NCBI GenBank assembly: GCA_041495845.1
Contig: JBGQDM010000007.1
Span: forward strand, 1 to 52,723
DNA length: 52,723 nucleotides
DNA from: JBGQDM01 sp041495845
GTDB lineage: Bacteria; Acidobacteriota; Terriglobia; Terriglobales; Acidobacteriaceae
Direction: 5' to 3'
Shown: positions 52,106 through 52,723 of the stretch, piece after piece
Numbering within the stretch: position 1 is the stretch's first letter
Layout: the number at the start of each line of letters is the position of its first letter
The notes under the pieces: generated by a model
The model's input: the letters and a program-made list of their open reading frames with translations, nothing else
Told to the model about the DNA's origin: nothing
The model's database searches: none
Program-made: the position numbers and the translations under genes

Positions 52106-52723
52106 ATGTTTTCCAGTTACGTACGGGAATCCACCTGGGACCAGACTCGTCGGGGTTGGTCCACGGCTGCCAGTTTTGCGATGCAGGCCACGGCGTTGGC
52201 GCTGCTGATAACTTTACCGTTATTCCATCCGAACGAGATGGTGCGTCTGATGCTGAGCCCACCGTTCATACCCCTCATAGCTCCCCAAGCACCGGTGCCC
52301 GCCGGACCGCCGCTTCATGAGCGCTCCAGCAGCGAACTGCGTACCGATGAAAGGATCGTCGCGCCGCCCAGGGTCCCCGACAGTATCGCCAACGTCGACG
52401 ATCACGGTGTGCCGCCCATCCCGCAGTTTGTCGGAACGGGCGGAGTTCCCGGTGCCACCGGTCGTGACCCCGGTGGTTTGATCAACGGCCTCGATATGAG
52501 GCCGGTTGGCCCGGCTCCTGCACCTACGGCTGCGCCTCCGCGTCTCTCGGTGCTCATGGACGGTTTTCTCCTTCACCGCGTGCAACCGGAATATCCCGTT
52601 CTCGCGCGGCAGATGCGTCTGCAAGGGCCAGTGCATCTGCGGGCGATTATCAGCCGCCAGGGTGCGATCGAGAACCTGCAGGTGATCAGCGGACAACCGT
52701 TGCTGGTGCGGGCCGCCCGCCAG
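52106..52723 (+). CDS. TonB-like energy-transducing protein, partial (runs off the window)
   Basis: 206 residues are visible from ATG 52106; no stop before the edge. A cytoplasmic start (MFSSYVRESTWDQTRRGW) precedes one transmembrane helix (about 25-45; AMQATALALLITLPLLFHP). A long Pro-rich periplasmic linker (IPLIAPQAPVPAGPP...VPPIPQFVG...RPVGPAPAPTAAPP) follows, then the beginning of the TonB C-terminal domain: VQPEYPVLARQMRLQGPVHLRAIISRQGAIENLQVISGQ. It should carry proton-motive energy to TonB-dependent receptors such as the two in this window. The upstream 138 bp carry a GCGGGA/TCCCGC stem near 52055-52072. Confidence 0.88.
   Translation, partial: MFSSYVRESTWDQTRRGWSTAASFAMQATALALLITLPLFHPNEMVRLMLSPPFIPLIAPQAPVPAGPPLHERSSSELRTDERIVAPPRVPDSIANVDDHGVPPIPQFVGTGGVPGATGRDPGGLINGLDMRPVGPAPAPTAAPPRLSVLMDGFLLHRVQPEYPVLARQMRLQGPVHLRAIISRQGAIENLQVISGQPLLVRAARQ

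Noticed and set aside
52220..52696. Minus-strand frame at the right edge
   Set aside because: The plus strand carries a clear TonB-like protein there, with a transmembrane helix, Pro-rich linker and C-terminal domain start, open to the window end.

Overview
This window looks like one chromosomal contig from a GC-rich Acidobacteriota (Terriglobia-like) bacterium. I infer this from the large Oar-type TonB-dependent receptor with a carboxypeptidase-regulatory-like N-terminus, the dnaG-rpoD pair, the panB-panC and deoxynucleoside kinase cluster, and intergenic space full of small palindromic repeats. This is family and context reasoning; no database was searched.

Layout. At 1-4670 lies the end of a compact type II-C CRISPR-Cas locus: the last 36-nt repeat, then cas2, cas1 and cas9 on the minus strand, and a tracrRNA with its own promoter transcribed away from cas9. 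From 4748 to 8376 comes the rsmG-parA-parB cluster, typical of origin-proximal chromosome, with three palindromes upstream of parA that may be parS variants. From 8377 to 12020 is repeat-rich accessory DNA with an AbrB/Doc toxin-antitoxin pair, a DUF1772 membrane protein and a DnaQ-BRCT protein. The core genes rpoD and dnaG follow at 12024-15910. From 16095 to 18250 is a second accessory islet: an XRE regulator plus HNH nuclease, two copies of a 160-bp MITE with terminal inverted repeats and 4-bp target duplications, and between them a tandem pair of paralogous 64-residue proteins plus one further small gene.

From 18283 to 33076 are mutS2, a membrane histidine kinase, a TonB-dependent receptor, two proteins with receiver-like domains that lack the phospho-acceptor Asp, a flavin-binding protein, a DUF2911 protein, a quinone reductase and an MltD-like lytic transglycosylase with LysM domains. 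From 33136 to 38015 are a lipoprotein, membrane proteins, a probable RHS remnant, a histone H1-like protein, panC and panB. From 38127 to the end are a deoxynucleoside kinase, cobO, accD, an amidohydrolase, a pirin, membrane proteins, DUF4139 and DUF4349 proteins, a frameshifted TonB-dependent receptor beside a Cys/His-rich exported protein, an alpha/beta hydrolase, and a TonB-domain protein cut by the window edge.

The most notable items are: the tracrRNA, whose predicted start coincides with the first base of the anti-repeat; palindromic repeats inserted in frame in rsmG and parB; the parS-like palindromes; the MITE pair bracketing duplicated small genes; and the XRE-HNH cassette with two palindromes at its promoter.
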